From Betaproteobacteria bacterium (GTDB lineage: Bacteria > Pseudomonadota > Gammaproteobacteria > Burkholderiales > Usitatibacteraceae): DNA of 37,262 nucleotides. A program made the position numbers and the translations under genes. Shown one piece after another: positions 17,940 through 25,763 of this stretch. Under the pieces are notes generated by a model. It did no database searches. It was given only the letters and a program-made list of their open reading frames with translations, and was not told the DNA's origin. The stretch is from NCBI GenBank assembly GCA_019449455.1, contig JAGRPO010000084.1, positions 1 through 37,262 of the forward strand, in the 5' to 3' direction. Each line of letters opens with the position of its first letter. Positions within the stretch are counted from its first letter, which is position 1.

Positions 17940-18788
17940 ATGAAACGCGTCCTCGCCGCGATCGCCGCCACGCTGGCCGGCTGCGCCTCCATGCCCGAGT
18001 CCTCTAGCCTACCCGACGCGCCCGCGTCCCTCGCCGCCGCCGAATCCGCCTTCGCCGCGCAGTCGGTCCGCGAAGGCATGCGCGCCGCATTCCTCGCCTG
18101 GCTGGCGCCCGAGGCCACGCTCTACCGCGGCGGGCCGGTCAACGGGCCCGCCGTCATTGCCGCGAATCCGGACCCGCCCATCGTCCTCGACTGGCGCCCC
18201 GCCTTTGTGGAAGTCGCGGCCTCCGGGGAGCTGGGACTGTCGACCGGGCCGTGGACGGTCACGAGCCGCCGGGACCCCGTCGCCGCGCCGCGCCACGGCC
18301 AGTTCGTGTCCGTGTGGAAGCGCGCTCGCGGTGGCCCGTGGCGCGTCCTCGTCGACCTGGGCATCTCGCATCCCGGCGCTCACCTCGCCGACGCTCCCCT
18401 GCTGGCGCGCGAGACCCCGGCACGGGATCCTGACCCGTCCGCGACCATCGGGCGCGCCGAGGCGCAGTTCGCCAGTCGCGCCGCGACGTCCGGCGATGCG
18501 GACGCCTACGCGGCGTGGACGTCGCCCTCCGTTCGCCTGTATCGCGATGGGCAAGCCCCATTCCTCGGCCGCCCGGCAGCCCTCGGCTCGCCGGCGGCGC
18601 GCGACGCACGCACCGCATGGACCGTCGAGGCGCACGAAACCAGCGCGTCCGGCGACTTCGGCTACGCGATCGGCCGGTACGGCCCGACGGGCAGCGCGAC
18701 GGCCGGCCACTACCTGCGCGTCTGGCGAAGGGAAGCGGACGGCTGGCGCATCGCGCTCGACGTCGTGAACGCCCTCCCGCAGCGGTAG
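17940..18788 (+). CDS. Lipoprotein with two tandem NTF2-like (SnoaL/DUF4440-type) domains
   Basis: A 282-residue protein with a short signal ending in the lipobox LAGC (Cys15), predicted to be a membrane-anchored lipoprotein. Two similar halves follow. Each opens with an AE(S/A)xFA helix, has a TLYR/RLYR block and a G(E/D)(L/F)G(L/Y) strand, and closes with (S/R)VW(K/R)R...W(R)(V/I)xxD, which is the strand pattern of DUF4440/SnoaL-like cone-shaped domains. These domains bind small ligands or act as enzymes in very diverse settings. No catalytic residues could be assigned, so the function is unknown. It is convergent with the bufferin operon, with 41 bases between stops, and is not obviously part of either neighbour. 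Confidence 0.65.
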   Translation: MKRVLAAIAATLAGCASMPESSSLPDAPASLAAAESAFAAQSVREGMRAAFLAWLAPEATLYRGGPVNGPAVIAANPDPPIVLDWRPAFVEVAASGELGLSTGPWTVTSRRDPVAAPRHGQFVSVWKRARGGPWRVLVDLGISHPGAHLADAPLLARETPARDPDPSATIGRAEAQFASRAATSGDADAYAAWTSPSVRLYRDGQAPFLGRPAALGSPAARDARTAWTVEAHETSASGDFGYAIGRYGPTGSATAGHYLRVWRREADGWRIALDVVNALPQR

Positions 18789-18829
18789 GTCACGGGCCCG
18801 AAACCGAGGCCGGAGCAGCGCGGCGTCGC

Positions 18830-19609
18830 TCAGGCCGGCACGCGATCGCCGGTGGAGAAGCCGCAAAGCATGCCGTGCAAGGCGAGCCGCTGGAGCATCG
18901 GGGTGAAATCCCATGCATCCGTGATGCCGGCGGCTTCCTCGAGCGCGAGGCCGCGCGCCACGGCGTCGACGAACGCCGCTTCCGGCGGCGCCAGGCGGGC
19001 AAGCAGCACGCGTTGCGCCTCGCGCCAGACGAGAACATCGTCGGCTCCATCCTCGCGATCGGGCGTCCCGTCGCGGTCCGGCTGGTTCGCTTCCCAGATG
19101 GAGAGCACCGGCCAGGCCGAGCGCACCAGGCGAACCGACGGATGCAGGAGCAACCGCAGGCCCGGCTGTTCGCCTTCAGGCACGCGCGAGAGCGCGGCGA
19201 AATCCATCCCGGGCGCATCCGCGGCGGCGAGCGATTCGTGCCAGGCCCATTCCAGCCTCGCGACGTCGGCGAGCCATGGCATCGCCGCCGCATGCGGATA
19301 CGCGGCGAGAAACGCCGCGAATGTCGCGCCGTAGCGGTTGAGGTCCGCGCCGCCCGGTGGGCATGCCTCCCCGTAGCGCAGCGCCGCCTCGTCGAAGAAC
19401 CCGTCGCCCACGAGCCGCGCCACGACCGGAAAAGCGGCACGCAGCGCGCGACGGCGGTTGGCGAGGATCGCGTTGCGGTAGATGGCCAGCCTGCGCAGCC
19501 CGGCGCCGGCATCGCCCGCGAGGTGCCGCGCGAACCCCGCGCCGTCCTCCCCCAGGACGGCGGCGGCGAACTGCGCCTGGAGCCGGGCGAGCCCTTCCGT
19601 GACCGTCAT
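18830..19609 (-). CDS. bufC: DUF2063 / HvfC-BufC family partner of the MNIO oxidase
   Basis: A 259-residue cytoplasmic protein. The N-terminal half is the DUF2063 (HvfC/BufC) domain, recognised by LRRLAIYRNAILANRRRALRAAFPVVARLVGDGFFDEAALRYGE and the following LADVARLEWAWHES block. The C-terminal half (from about residue 170) contains ANQPD and a helical tail ending GMLCGF. In described systems this protein associates with the DUF692 oxidase and binds the precursor leader, aiding modification. ATG 19609 overlaps the bufB stop (ATGA), so the two are translationally coupled. It is the last gene of the three-gene unit, and no DoxX-type bufD follows. Confidence 0.88.
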   Translation of the reverse strand: MTVTEGLARLQAQFAAAVLGEDGAGFARHLAGDAGAGLRRLAIYRNAILANRRRALRAAFPVVARLVGDGFFDEAALRYGEACPPGGADLNRYGATFAAFLAAYPHAAAMPWLADVARLEWAWHESLAAADAPGMDFAALSRVPEGEQPGLRLLLHPSVRLVRSAWPVLSIWEANQPDRDGTPDREDGADDVLVWREAQRVLLARLAPPEAAFVDAVARGLALEEAAGITDAWDFTPMLQRLALHGMLCGFSTGDRVPA

Positions 19610-20472
19610 GCCGCGGCCTTGCGGGAAGCCCGCTCGATGCTCGAGGCCAGGATCGCGTCGGCTTTCGCCGCCTCGGCGAGCAGGACGGCGAGTTCGGGAA
19701 TGTCGACGTCCCATTCGACGAGCGTGGGCACGGCTCCCAGGCGCGCGATCGCCTTCTCGAAGAGAGCCCAGACTTCGGGGAAGACGGGGGCGCCATGCGT
19801 GTCGACGAGGCCGTCGGCGGTCACCTCGCCGCCCGCGAGGTGGATCTCGCCCACCGTCGACGGATCGAGGGCGTCGATGAACCGCATCGCGTCGGTTCCG
19901 TGGTTCACCGAATTGATCCACGCATTGTTCACGTCGAGGAGCACCCCGCAACCGGTGCGACGGGCCACCTCGGCGACGAATTCGCCCTCGGGAATCGTGG
20001 AGGACGCGTAGCGGACGTACGCGCAGACGTTCTCGACCAGGATCTTGCGCCCGAGGCGTTCCTGCACCGAGGCGACCCGGTCGCACACATGGGCGAGCAC
20101 CTCCTCCGAATACGGCAGCGGCAGCAGCTCGCTCAGGTGCTCGCCGCCGATGCTCGACCAGCAGAGGTGCTCGGAAACCAGGGCCGGCTCGATGCGCCCG
20201 GCGAGCCGCGCCAGGCGCGCCAGGTGCTCGCGATCGATGGGGTCCGCCGAGCCCAGGGAGAGCCCCACCCCGTGGAGGCTCACCGCATGGTCCGCGCGGA
20301 AGCGCTCGAGCCAGGCGAGCGAAGGACCGCCGTCCGCGAAGTAGTTCTCGCTGTGGACTTCCAGGAACGAAAGCGCGGGCCGGCTGCGCGCCAGGGCCTC
20401 GAAGTGCGCGGTGCGCAGCCCGATCCCTGCCTTCCGCGGGTCCGGCGCGCGGGGCGGGAAACGCGCGGTCAC
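19606..20472 (-). CDS. bufB: MNIO (DUF692) multinuclear iron-dependent oxidase for RiPP modification
   Basis: A 288-residue TIM-barrel-type oxidase of the DUF692/MNIO family. Candidate metal or catalytic residues lie in conserved blocks: FLEVHSENYF (40-45), LHGVGLSLG (His67), SEHLCW (Glu101, His102), LVENVC (Glu147, Asn148), LDVNNAWIN (Asp180, Asn182, Asn183), IHLAGGE (His211), DTHGAPV (Asp224, His226) and VEWD (Glu253, Asp255). Known relatives (BufB, HvfB, MbnB, TglH) use an iron cluster and oxygen to remodel cysteines. BufB/HvfB make 5-thiooxazoles in DUF2282 precursors. It begins 12 bases after bufA and overlaps bufC. The family is certain, and the exact product chemistry is inferred from the DUF2282 precursor beside it. 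Confidence 0.93.
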   Translation of the reverse strand: MTARFPPRAPDPRKAGIGLRTAHFEALARSRPALSFLEVHSENYFADGGPSLAWLERFRADHAVSLHGVGLSLGSADPIDREHLARLARLAGRIEPALVSEHLCWSSIGGEHLSELLPLPYSEEVLAHVCDRVASVQERLGRKILVENVCAYVRYASSTIPEGEFVAEVARRTGCGVLLDVNNAWINSVNHGTDAMRFIDALDPSTVGEIHLAGGEVTADGLVDTHGAPVFPEVWALFEKAIARLGAVPTLVEWDVDIPELAVLLAEAAKADAILASSIERASRKAAA

Positions 20473-20484
20473 GGCAGGTCGCGG

Positions 20485-20763
20485 CTACTTGCCGCGAGGG
20501 GGATTCAGCTTGCCGCCCATCTTCGTGCACGTGCCCTTGGCGACGTATTTCCATTCGTCGGGCGCGTTGTCCTTCCTGGCGAGGCCCGCGCAGGCGTGCG
20601 TGGCGGTGCCGCAGTCGTTCTGGCCCGCCTTGGCGATGCCGTAGCACTTCTCCTTGCCGGCCGCCGGCTCTCCTTCGGCGGCGTTCGAGACCGCGACCTG
20701 GCCCAGGCCGATCGCGACCACGCCGGCCAGCGCCGAGCGGATGAGCGCTCGTTTCGGGTTCAT
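20485..20763 (-). CDS. bufA: Bufferin-type RiPP precursor (DUF2282)
   Basis: A 92-residue exported precursor. A basic start and hydrophobic segment (residues 1-29, ending SNAA) form a Sec-type signal peptide. The mature part carries four cysteines in the DUF2282 pattern: [15 protein letters not shown] (Cys40, Cys51), THACAG (Cys58) and GTCTKMGG (Cys79). In described bufferins/oxazolins (BufA1, HvfA), cysteines of this pattern are converted by the MNIO enzyme to thiooxazole or disulfide-linked forms that sequester copper in the periplasm. ATG 20763 is preceded by a strong AAAGGAGA ribosome-binding site (20769-20776), fitting an abundant small product. It heads the operon and is divergent from hsp20. 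Metal specificity here is inferred. Confidence 0.9.
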   Translation of the reverse strand: MNPKRALIRSALAGVVAIGLGQVAVSNAAEGEPAAGKEKCYGIAKAGQNDCGTATHACAGLARKDNAPDEWKYVAKGTCTKMGGKLNPPRGK

Positions 20764-20852
20764 GGAAGTCTCCTTTGCGGGTGGGGGACGCGCGCGGCCG
20801 CTGGGGCCCCGGCAGGCGAGGAATGATACACCGGGGATCGGCCGGGCCAGCC

Positions 20853-20880
20853 CTTGAAATCCCCGCCGACGGCCAAAACT
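20853..20880 (+). promoter_or_regulatory. Possible sigma-32 promoter for hsp20
   Basis: CTTGAA (20853-20858), a 14-base spacer and CCAAAACT (20873-20880). The -35 matches the heat-shock consensus core well and the -10 only partly (about 5 of 7 informative positions against CCCCATNT). It sits 80 bases before the hsp20 ATG, in the 197-base divergent gap shared with bufA. Confidence 0.35.
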
Positions 20881-20914
20881 TGGAGTCATCGGGCGCCGAA
20901 CGCGCCCCCGTGGT

Positions 20915-20932
20915 CCCGGCCCCGAGGCCGGG
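20915..20932 (+). promoter_or_regulatory. GC-rich hairpin in the hsp20 5' untranslated region
   Basis: A perfect 7-bp stem (CCCGGCC with GGCCGGG) and 4-base loop CCGA, ending 18 bases before the GGAG ribosome-binding site at 20951-20954. It does not itself cover the Shine-Dalgarno sequence, so a thermosensor role is only a possibility. Confidence 0.35.
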
Positions 20933-20960
20933 GTTTCGAACCTAGCCCCTGGAGGCAAGA

Positions 20961-21386
20961 ATGAACCCGCTGCTGCGCTATGAACCCCTGTCCGGCCGCC
21001 TCGACGGCCTTTTCAACGACTTTCTCCGCCCGGCCCTCGTCTGGGAGGGCGGCTCCGAGCCCGCGCCCATCCGCGTCGACGTGAAGGAGACGCCCGCCGC
21101 CTACACCGTCCACGCGGAAATCGCGGGCGTGAAGAAGGAGGACATCCGTGTCGAGATCGAGGGCAACGAGGTCCTGATCAGCGCCGAGGTGAAACGCGAG
21201 AGCGAGAAGAAGGAGGGCGAAAGGGTGCTGCGCACCGAGCGCTTCTTCGGCAAGACCGCGCGTCGCTTCGCGCTGCCGCAGGAAATCGACGAGTCCAAGG
21301 CCGAGGCGAAGTACGCCGACGGCGTGCTCGAGCTCACGCTGCCCAAGAAGGCGGCGGTGGCCGGCCGTCGCGTCGCCATCCAGTAA
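20961..21386 (+). CDS. Small heat-shock protein Hsp20 family
   Basis: A 141-residue ATP-independent chaperone that holds unfolding proteins. After a 40-residue variable N-terminus, the alpha-crystallin domain runs from about residue 38 ([27 protein letters not shown]...) through [30 protein letters not shown] and [13 protein letters not shown] to the short C-terminal extension. It looks like the class commonly called Hsp20/IbpA-like in betaproteobacteria. A GGAG ribosome-binding site sits 6 bases before the ATG. It is a single-gene unit: a divergent gap with bufA upstream and a strong terminator downstream. Confidence 0.93.
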   Translation: MNPLLRYEPLSGRLDGLFNDFLRPALVWEGGSEPAPIRVDVKETPAAYTVHAEIAGVKKEDIRVEIEGNEVLISAEVKRESEKKEGERVLRTERFFGKTARRFALPQEIDESKAEAKYADGVLELTLPKKAAVAGRRVAIQ

Positions 21387-21402
21387 CGCGCGTTCCCTCA
21401 CC

Positions 21403-21438
21403 GGGGCTCCGGAGGCCTTGCCTCCCGGGCCCCTTTTT
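21403..21438 (+). terminator. Intrinsic terminator of hsp20
   Basis: A 13-bp stem with one mismatch and one G-T pair (21403-21415 with 21421-21433), 5-base loop CCTTG, and a run of five T at 21434-21438. It lies 17 bases after the hsp20 stop and separates it from argB. Confidence 0.88.
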
Positions 21439-21456
21439 ACTTGCGGGGGCGCCGCC

Positions 21457-21462
21457 TACAAT
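21457..21462 (+). promoter_or_regulatory. -10 element of the argB promoter
   Basis: TACAAT, one base from the sigma-70 -10 consensus, 42 bases before the argB ATG and just after the hsp20 terminator. No -35 with proper spacing is clear, because the T-run of the terminator lies where it should be. Confidence 0.4.
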
Positions 21463-21504
21463 AGCGGCCACCTCCCTCTCTCCCCTCCCGAGCCGCGCTC
21501 CCCC

Positions 21505-22413
21505 ATGCCCCCCAAGCTCTCCTCCGTGCAGAAGGCCGAAGTGCTCGTCGAAGCACTGCCCTACATCCAGCGCTTCTACGACAAGACGATCGTGATCAAG
21601 TACGGCGGCAACGCGATGACCGACGTCGCGCTGCAGGAGGATTTCGCCGAGGACATCGTGCTGCTCAAGCTCATCGGCATGAACCCGGTCGTCGTGCACG
21701 GCGCCGGCCCGCAGATCGGCGCGCTCCTGCAGAAGCTGGGCAAGCAGAGCGAGTTCATCCAGGGCATGCGCGTCACGGACGAGGAGACCCTCGACGTGGT
21801 GGAGATGGTGCTGGGCGGCCTCATCAACCAGGAGATCGTCACGCTCATCAACAAGGCCGGCGGCAAGGCGGTCGGGCTGACCGGCAAGGACGGCCACTTC
21901 ATCCACGCGCGCAAGCTCAAGGTGGCGAGCAAGGAGGACAAGAAGAAGAAGATCGACGTCGGCCTCGTGGGCGAGGTCGTGCGCATCGACCCGGAGATCA
22001 TCCAGCTCCTCGACCAGCGCGACTTCATCCCGGTGATCGCGCCCATCGGGGCCGACGACAAGGGCACCGCCTACAACATCAACGCCGACATCGCGGCCGG
22101 CAAGCTTGCCGTCACGCTCCAGGCCGAGAAGCTGATCCTGCTCACCAACACCACCGGCGTGCTCGACAAGGCCGGCAAGGTGATCACGGGGCTCAATGCG
22201 AAGAAGGTGAAGGAGATGATCGACGAGGGCACCATCTCGGGCGGGATGCTGCCCAAGGTGGAGTGCGCGCTCGACGCGGTGAAGAACGGCGTGAAGACGG
22301 CGCACATCATCGACGGGCGCGTCTCGCACGCCCTCCTGCTGGAAGTCCTCACGGCCGAGGGCGTCGGCACCCTCATCCGCGGCGCGTCGGCCAACCGGGC
22401 CGACCACCGCTAG
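21505..22413 (+). CDS. argB: Acetylglutamate kinase
   Basis: Phosphorylates N-acetylglutamate, the second step of the cyclic arginine pathway. The 302-residue product shows the amino-acid-kinase fold markers: an N-terminal [10 protein letters not shown] (Lys/Gly loop), [18 protein letters not shown], a Lys-rich stretch around residue 145 (KEDKKKKID), the [12 protein letters not shown] substrate block and [13 protein letters not shown]. The N-terminal helix before residue 25 resembles the arginine-sensitive hexameric enzymes, so feedback inhibition by arginine is plausible but not proven. It is a monocistronic gene between a terminator and the convergent clsB, whose stop is only 16 bases away. 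Confidence 0.96.
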   Translation: MPPKLSSVQKAEVLVEALPYIQRFYDKTIVIKYGGNAMTDVALQEDFAEDIVLLKLIGMNPVVVHGAGPQIGALLQKLGKQSEFIQGMRVTDEETLDVVEMVLGGLINQEIVTLINKAGGKAVGLTGKDGHFIHARKLKVASKEDKKKKIDVGLVGEVVRIDPEIIQLLDQRDFIPVIAPIGADDKGTAYNINADIAAGKLAVTLQAEKLILLTNTTGVLDKAGKVITGLNAKKVKEMIDEGTISGGMLPKVECALDAVKNGVKTAHIIDGRVSHALLLEVLTAEGVGTLIRGASANRADHR

Positions 22414-22429
22414 GGGGAAGGCCCGCCCC

Positions 22430-23587
22430 TCAGGACCATCGCCGGCCGATGCCGGCGATGCCCATCGCGAGCCGCGCGTAGCCGTAGGCGAGCCACCCCG
22501 CGACGCGCCCGGCCCATGGCCGGCGCTTCCACAGCAGGCGCGGCACCGCCCGCGCGCCGTGGTGGATCTCGTGGTCGATGGAGCCGCGAACCTCCTTCGC
22601 GAAGGACTCGCTGAAGACGGCCACGTTGGCCTCGCGCGCGAGGAACAGGCTGAAGGGGTCGAGGTTGGAAGAGCCCACCGTGGCCCAGCGCCCGTCGACG
22701 ACCGCGGCCTTCGCGTGCAGCTCGCTGCGCCCGTACTCGTAGATCTCGATGCCGTGGTCGAGCAGCGCCCCGTAGAGGGCGCGGCTCGCGCGCTGGAAGA
22801 GCCGGTGGTCCGACCAGCCCTGCACGACGATCGCGACGCGCACGCCGCGTGCCGCCGCCTCCATGAGCGCGTGGCGCATGCGCCATCCGGGCATGAAGTA
22901 GGCGCAGGCGATCAGGATCTCGCGGCGCGCGGACCGGATGCCCTCCAGGTACATCGCCTCGATGTCGTGGCGATGGCCGAGGTTGTCCCGGTAGACGAAG
23001 GCGGCCGTCGTATCCCCGGCGGCGCGGGGGTGCGCCGCGGGAGGCAGGAACCCCGGTTGGCGATCCTTGCGCGAGAGCGCGGCCACGAGCCACCAGAGGC
23101 GGTGCACCACGGGGTAGATCTCCGCGAGCAGCGGCCCTTCCACGCGCACGGCGTAGTCGTAGCGGGGCGCGTCGCTGGCGTGGCCGGAGAGGTCGTCCAC
23201 GATGTTGATGCCGCCCACGAAGCCCACGCGTGCGTCGACGAGCGCGATCTTTCGGTGCAGGCGCCGCAGGCGGCTTCGCCGAAAGGACGGCAATCCCCGC
23301 TCGGGACGGAAGCGTTGCACGACCACGCCCGCCAGGCGCAGGTCGACGATGAACTCCGGCGCCAGCTCGCGGGAGCCGAACCCGTCGATCATCAGCCGCA
23401 CCTTCACGTCCCGTCGCGCCGCGCGCTTGAGGGCCTCGCCCACCGCGCGCCCGACGGCGTCGTCGGCGAAGATGTAGGTCTCGAGGCGAACGTCGTAGGA
23501 TGCCGCGTCGATGGCGGCCACGAGGGCCGGGAAGAATTCGGCGCCGTTGCGCAGGAGCGTCACGCGATTGCCGGCGACGAGCCTCAT
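22430..23587 (-). CDS. clsB: Cardiolipin synthase ClsB-type phospholipase D-family protein
   Basis: A 385-residue membrane-associated enzyme of the phospholipase D superfamily. The two HKD motifs are intact: HRKIALVD (about residues 115-122) followed by GFVGGINI, and HAKAAVVDGRWATVGSSNLDPFS (from about residue 300). Both active-site halves are therefore present. The N-terminal NRVTLLRNGAEFFPALVAAID and the size of about 400 residues without N-terminal transmembrane segments match ClsB rather than ClsA. It would make cardiolipin or related phospholipids at the inner membrane. It is the last gene of the fmdB-aspS operon, 19 bases after the endonuclease-family gene. The usual E. coli partner order (clsB next to ybhP, an EEP-family gene) is preserved. 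Confidence 0.92.
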   Translation of the reverse strand: MRLVAGNRVTLLRNGAEFFPALVAAIDAASYDVRLETYIFADDAVGRAVGEALKRAARRDVKVRLMIDGFGSRELAPEFIVDLRLAGVVVQRFRPERGLPSFRRSRLRRLHRKIALVDARVGFVGGINIVDDLSGHASDAPRYDYAVRVEGPLLAEIYPVVHRLWWLVAALSRKDRQPGFLPPAAHPRAAGDTTAAFVYRDNLGHRHDIEAMYLEGIRSARREILIACAYFMPGWRMRHALMEAAARGVRVAIVVQGWSDHRLFQRASRALYGALLDHGIEIYEYGRSELHAKAAVVDGRWATVGSSNLDPFSLFLAREANVAVFSESFAKEVRGSIDHEIHHGARAVPRLLWKRRPWAGRVAGWLAYGYARLAMGIAGIGRRWS

Positions 23588-23606
23588 GGAAGCCCTGCGG
23601 ACCGGC

Positions 23607-24365
23607 TCAGCGCGACAGTCTCGCGGCGAGCGCCGCGTGGTCGGACAGGCGGGCCCAAGGCCCTCCGGAGAGGCGCTGCGCTCCGTCCACCTTCAGGTCG
23701 CGCACGTAGATGCGATCCAGCGCAAGGAGCGGCAGGCCCGCGGGAAAGCTCCTCGCGTGCCGGCCGAGGGACCCCTGGAACACTTCCGCGAGGCCCAGCT
23801 CGCGCTCGAGCATCGCGGTCGCCGTCCCCCGCCAGTCGTTGAAATCGCCCGCGACCACGAGGGGGGCGCCGGCCGGGACGGACTCGCGGATGCGCTCGCA
23901 CAGCCATTCGAGCTGGAAGCGGCGGCTCCTCGCCCACAGGCCCAGGTGGACGTTGATGCAATGCAGGGGCACCCTCCACCCCGGCACCGCCATCTCGCAA
24001 TGCAGGAGCCCGCGGCACTCCAGCGTGTGGTGCGAAATGTCGATGTTCTCGGATTTCACGATCGGGTAGCGGCTCACGATCGCGTTGCCGTGGTGGCCGT
24101 CGAGGTACGTGGCGTTCTGGCCGTAAGCGGAGTGTTCCCCTTCCTGCGCCAGGAATTCATGCTGGGACGCCTCGGGCCAGGAGACGTGGCGGCGCGAATG
24201 GCGGTGGTGGGCCCCCTGCACTTCCTGCAGGAAGACCACGTCCGGCGCGAGGGAGTGAAGCCGCTCGCGGATCTCGTGCACGACCAGGCGGCGGTTGAGC
24301 GCCGAGAAGCCCTTGTGGATGTTGTACGTGACGACGGTGAGGGCCGGGTCGGTTCCAGGATTCAT
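23607..24365 (-). CDS. Endonuclease/exonuclease/phosphatase (EEP) family protein
   Basis: A 252-residue protein with the EEP-fold markers: VVTYNIHKGFSALNRR at the N-terminus, VVFLQEVQG (catalytic Glu), HGNAIVSRYP, LHCINVHLGL, VAGDFNDW (Asp/Asn pair) and the closing LSDHAALAAR (Asp-His). These support a divalent-metal hydrolase. The family covers nucleases, sphingomyelinases and phosphatases, so the substrate is unknown. Its neighbour clsB and the E. coli ybhP-clsB pair suggest a link with phospholipid metabolism. ATG 24365 overlaps the nudB stop (ATGA), giving translational coupling. No signal peptide is seen. Confidence 0.85.
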   Translation of the reverse strand: MNPGTDPALTVVTYNIHKGFSALNRRLVVHEIRERLHSLAPDVVFLQEVQGAHHRHSRRHVSWPEASQHEFLAQEGEHSAYGQNATYLDGHHGNAIVSRYPIVKSENIDISHHTLECRGLLHCEMAVPGWRVPLHCINVHLGLWARSRRFQLEWLCERIRESVPAGAPLVVAGDFNDWRGTATAMLERELGLAEVFQGSLGRHARSFPAGLPLLALDRIYVRDLKVDGAQRLSGGPWARLSDHAALAARLSR

Positions 24366-24835
24366 GGCGCGGATCGTGCGGCGGCGATGGCTGCATCCTT
24401 CTCGGGAAGCATGAGTATGGCCTGACGGTTGCTCCAGGAAAACACCTCTTCGGCCGCCTCCCGCCACGGCAGCCAGCGCAAGCGCAGGTGCTCGTCCGGA
24501 GCGAGGGTCACGTCGACCCGTTCCGGCACGCGCAACCCGAACACATGCTCCGTATTGTGCGTGACGCCCGGCGCGTAGCGATGGCGCCAGATCGCGAAGA
24601 TCTCGTAGACGTTGCACACGTGCCAGTCGTCCAGCTCGTGGCGCGTCGCGTCGATCCCCGTCTCCTCCCGGACCTCGCGGACGGCGGTCTCGACGAAGGT
24701 CTCGCCCGGGTCCTGGCTGCCGGTGACGCCCTGCCAGAATCCCGGGCGGTCGGCGCGCTCGATCAGCAGGACGTCGAGCCCGGCCGTGTAGACCACGACG
24801 AGCGTCGAGACCGGGATCTTGAAGCGCTTCCCCAA
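24362..24835 (-). CDS. nudB: Dihydroneopterin triphosphate diphosphatase (Nudix)
   Basis: A 157-residue Nudix hydrolase that removes pyrophosphate from dihydroneopterin triphosphate in folate synthesis. The Nudix box is complete: GSQDPGETFVETAVREVREETGI, written here as one motif from about residue 39 (G-x5-E-x7-REVREETG-I). The N-terminal KIPVSTLVVVYTAGLDVLLIERAD and the WRHRYAPGVTHNTEHVFGL block are typical of NudB rather than other Nudix enzymes. It overlaps the downstream endonuclease-family gene and starts 4 bases after the isoaspartyl peptidase stop. The usual betaproteobacterial location after aspS is kept, except for the extra gene between them. Confidence 0.92.
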   Translation of the reverse strand: MGKRFKIPVSTLVVVYTAGLDVLLIERADRPGFWQGVTGSQDPGETFVETAVREVREETGIDATRHELDDWHVCNVYEIFAIWRHRYAPGVTHNTEHVFGLRVPERVDVTLAPDEHLRLRWLPWREAAEEVFSWSNRQAILMLPEKDAAIAAARSAP

Positions 24836-24839
24836 GCGG

Positions 24840-25763
24840 TCACACCCGCATGCGCGAGACCACGGCGCCGTTCCCCGAGAAGAAGGCGTGCGGCATGTCC
24901 CTCGTGCGATGCATGGCGACGGGCGTGCCGTCGCGGTCGACCGCGATGAGCCCCACGTCCGCGTCGAAGTCCTCGCCCAGCTGGCCGAGAACGGCCGCCA
25001 GGGCTTCCGTGAGGCTCGCTCCGCGCTCGACGCGCTCCGCGACCGCGCGCGTGGCGAGCGAGCGCAGGACGAACTCGCCGGTGCCCGTCGCCGAAGCGGC
25101 GACGTGCCGCGAGGCGTAGTTGCCCGCCCCGGGGACGGGGGAATCGCCCACCCGCCCCACCATCTTGAGCGTCACGCCGCCCGTGGAGGTCGCGGCGGCG
25201 AGAACCCCGCTCGCGTCGACGGCGGCCGCGCCGACGGTCCCGCCCGCGTACTCGGGGTGGTCCTTGAGGAAGCGGCGCATCTTGAGCGCGTGCTCGCCCA
25301 GGACCTCGTCGATGCGATTCCTCTTGTCGAACCAGTCGGCGCGCCGCTCGGGCGTGACCGGGTCGTGGTCCGGGAACCCCATGACGCGCGCGAAACGCTG
25401 CGCGCCGTCCCCGGTGAGCATGACGTGGTCGGTCTCCTCCATGACCTTGCGCGCCACGAGGACGGGGTTCTTCACGCGCTGGAGCCCGGACACCGCGCCC
25501 ACGCGCGACTCGCGGCTCTCCATCACGCACGCGTCCATCTCGCAGAACCCGTCGAAGTTGAGGACCGCGCCAGTGCCCGCGTTGTAGATGGGGTTGTCCT
25601 CGAGCATTGCGACTGTCGCGCAAACGGCATCGAGCGCACGTCCTCCGCCGGCGAGGATCGCCCTCCCGGCCTCCACCGCGGCGCGCAGGCCCTCGGTCGC
25701 GTCGTCGTCGGAGCCGGGGCGCCACCTGCCGGCGCCGCCGTGGGCGATGAGGGCGACGGTCAC
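24840..25763 (-). CDS. iaaA: Isoaspartyl peptidase / L-asparaginase (Ntn hydrolase)
   Basis: A 307-residue plant-type asparaginase. N-terminal [12 protein letters not shown], a [23 protein letters not shown] block, the self-cleavage site with the nucleophile Thr in [13 protein letters not shown], then [29 protein letters not shown], which lines the active site. It would mature by autocleavage into two subunits and hydrolyse isoaspartyl dipeptides and asparagine, helping peptide and protein repair turnover. The start is GTG 25763, overlapping the aspS stop (GTGA). Insertion between aspS and nudB is a variation on the common gene order that I know. The function is predicted from strong motif conservation. 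Confidence 0.92.
   Translation of the reverse strand: MTVALIAHGGAGRWRPGSDDDATEGLRAAVEAGRAILAGGGRALDAVCATVAMLEDNPIYNAGTGAVLNFDGFCEMDACVMESRESRVGAVSGLQRVKNPVLVARKVMEETDHVMLTGDGAQRFARVMGFPDHDPVTPERRADWFDKRNRIDEVLGEHALKMRRFLKDHPEYAGGTVGAAAVDASGVLAAATSTGGVTLKMVGRVGDSPVPGAGNYASRHVAASATGTGEFVLRSLATRAVAERVERGASLTEALAAVLGQLGEDFDADVGLIAVDRDGTPVAMHRTRDMPHAFFSGNGAVVSRMRV

Noticed and set aside
20881-20960. ROSE-type RNA thermometer for hsp20
   Set aside because: The hairpin is GC-rich, ends 18 bases before the ribosome-binding site and does not pair with it, so evidence is insufficient.
22438-22459. 9-bp perfect inverted repeat at the clsB C-terminal end as argB terminator
   Set aside because: It lies within the clsB coding sequence, has a CGAT loop and no T-run, so termination is not supported.
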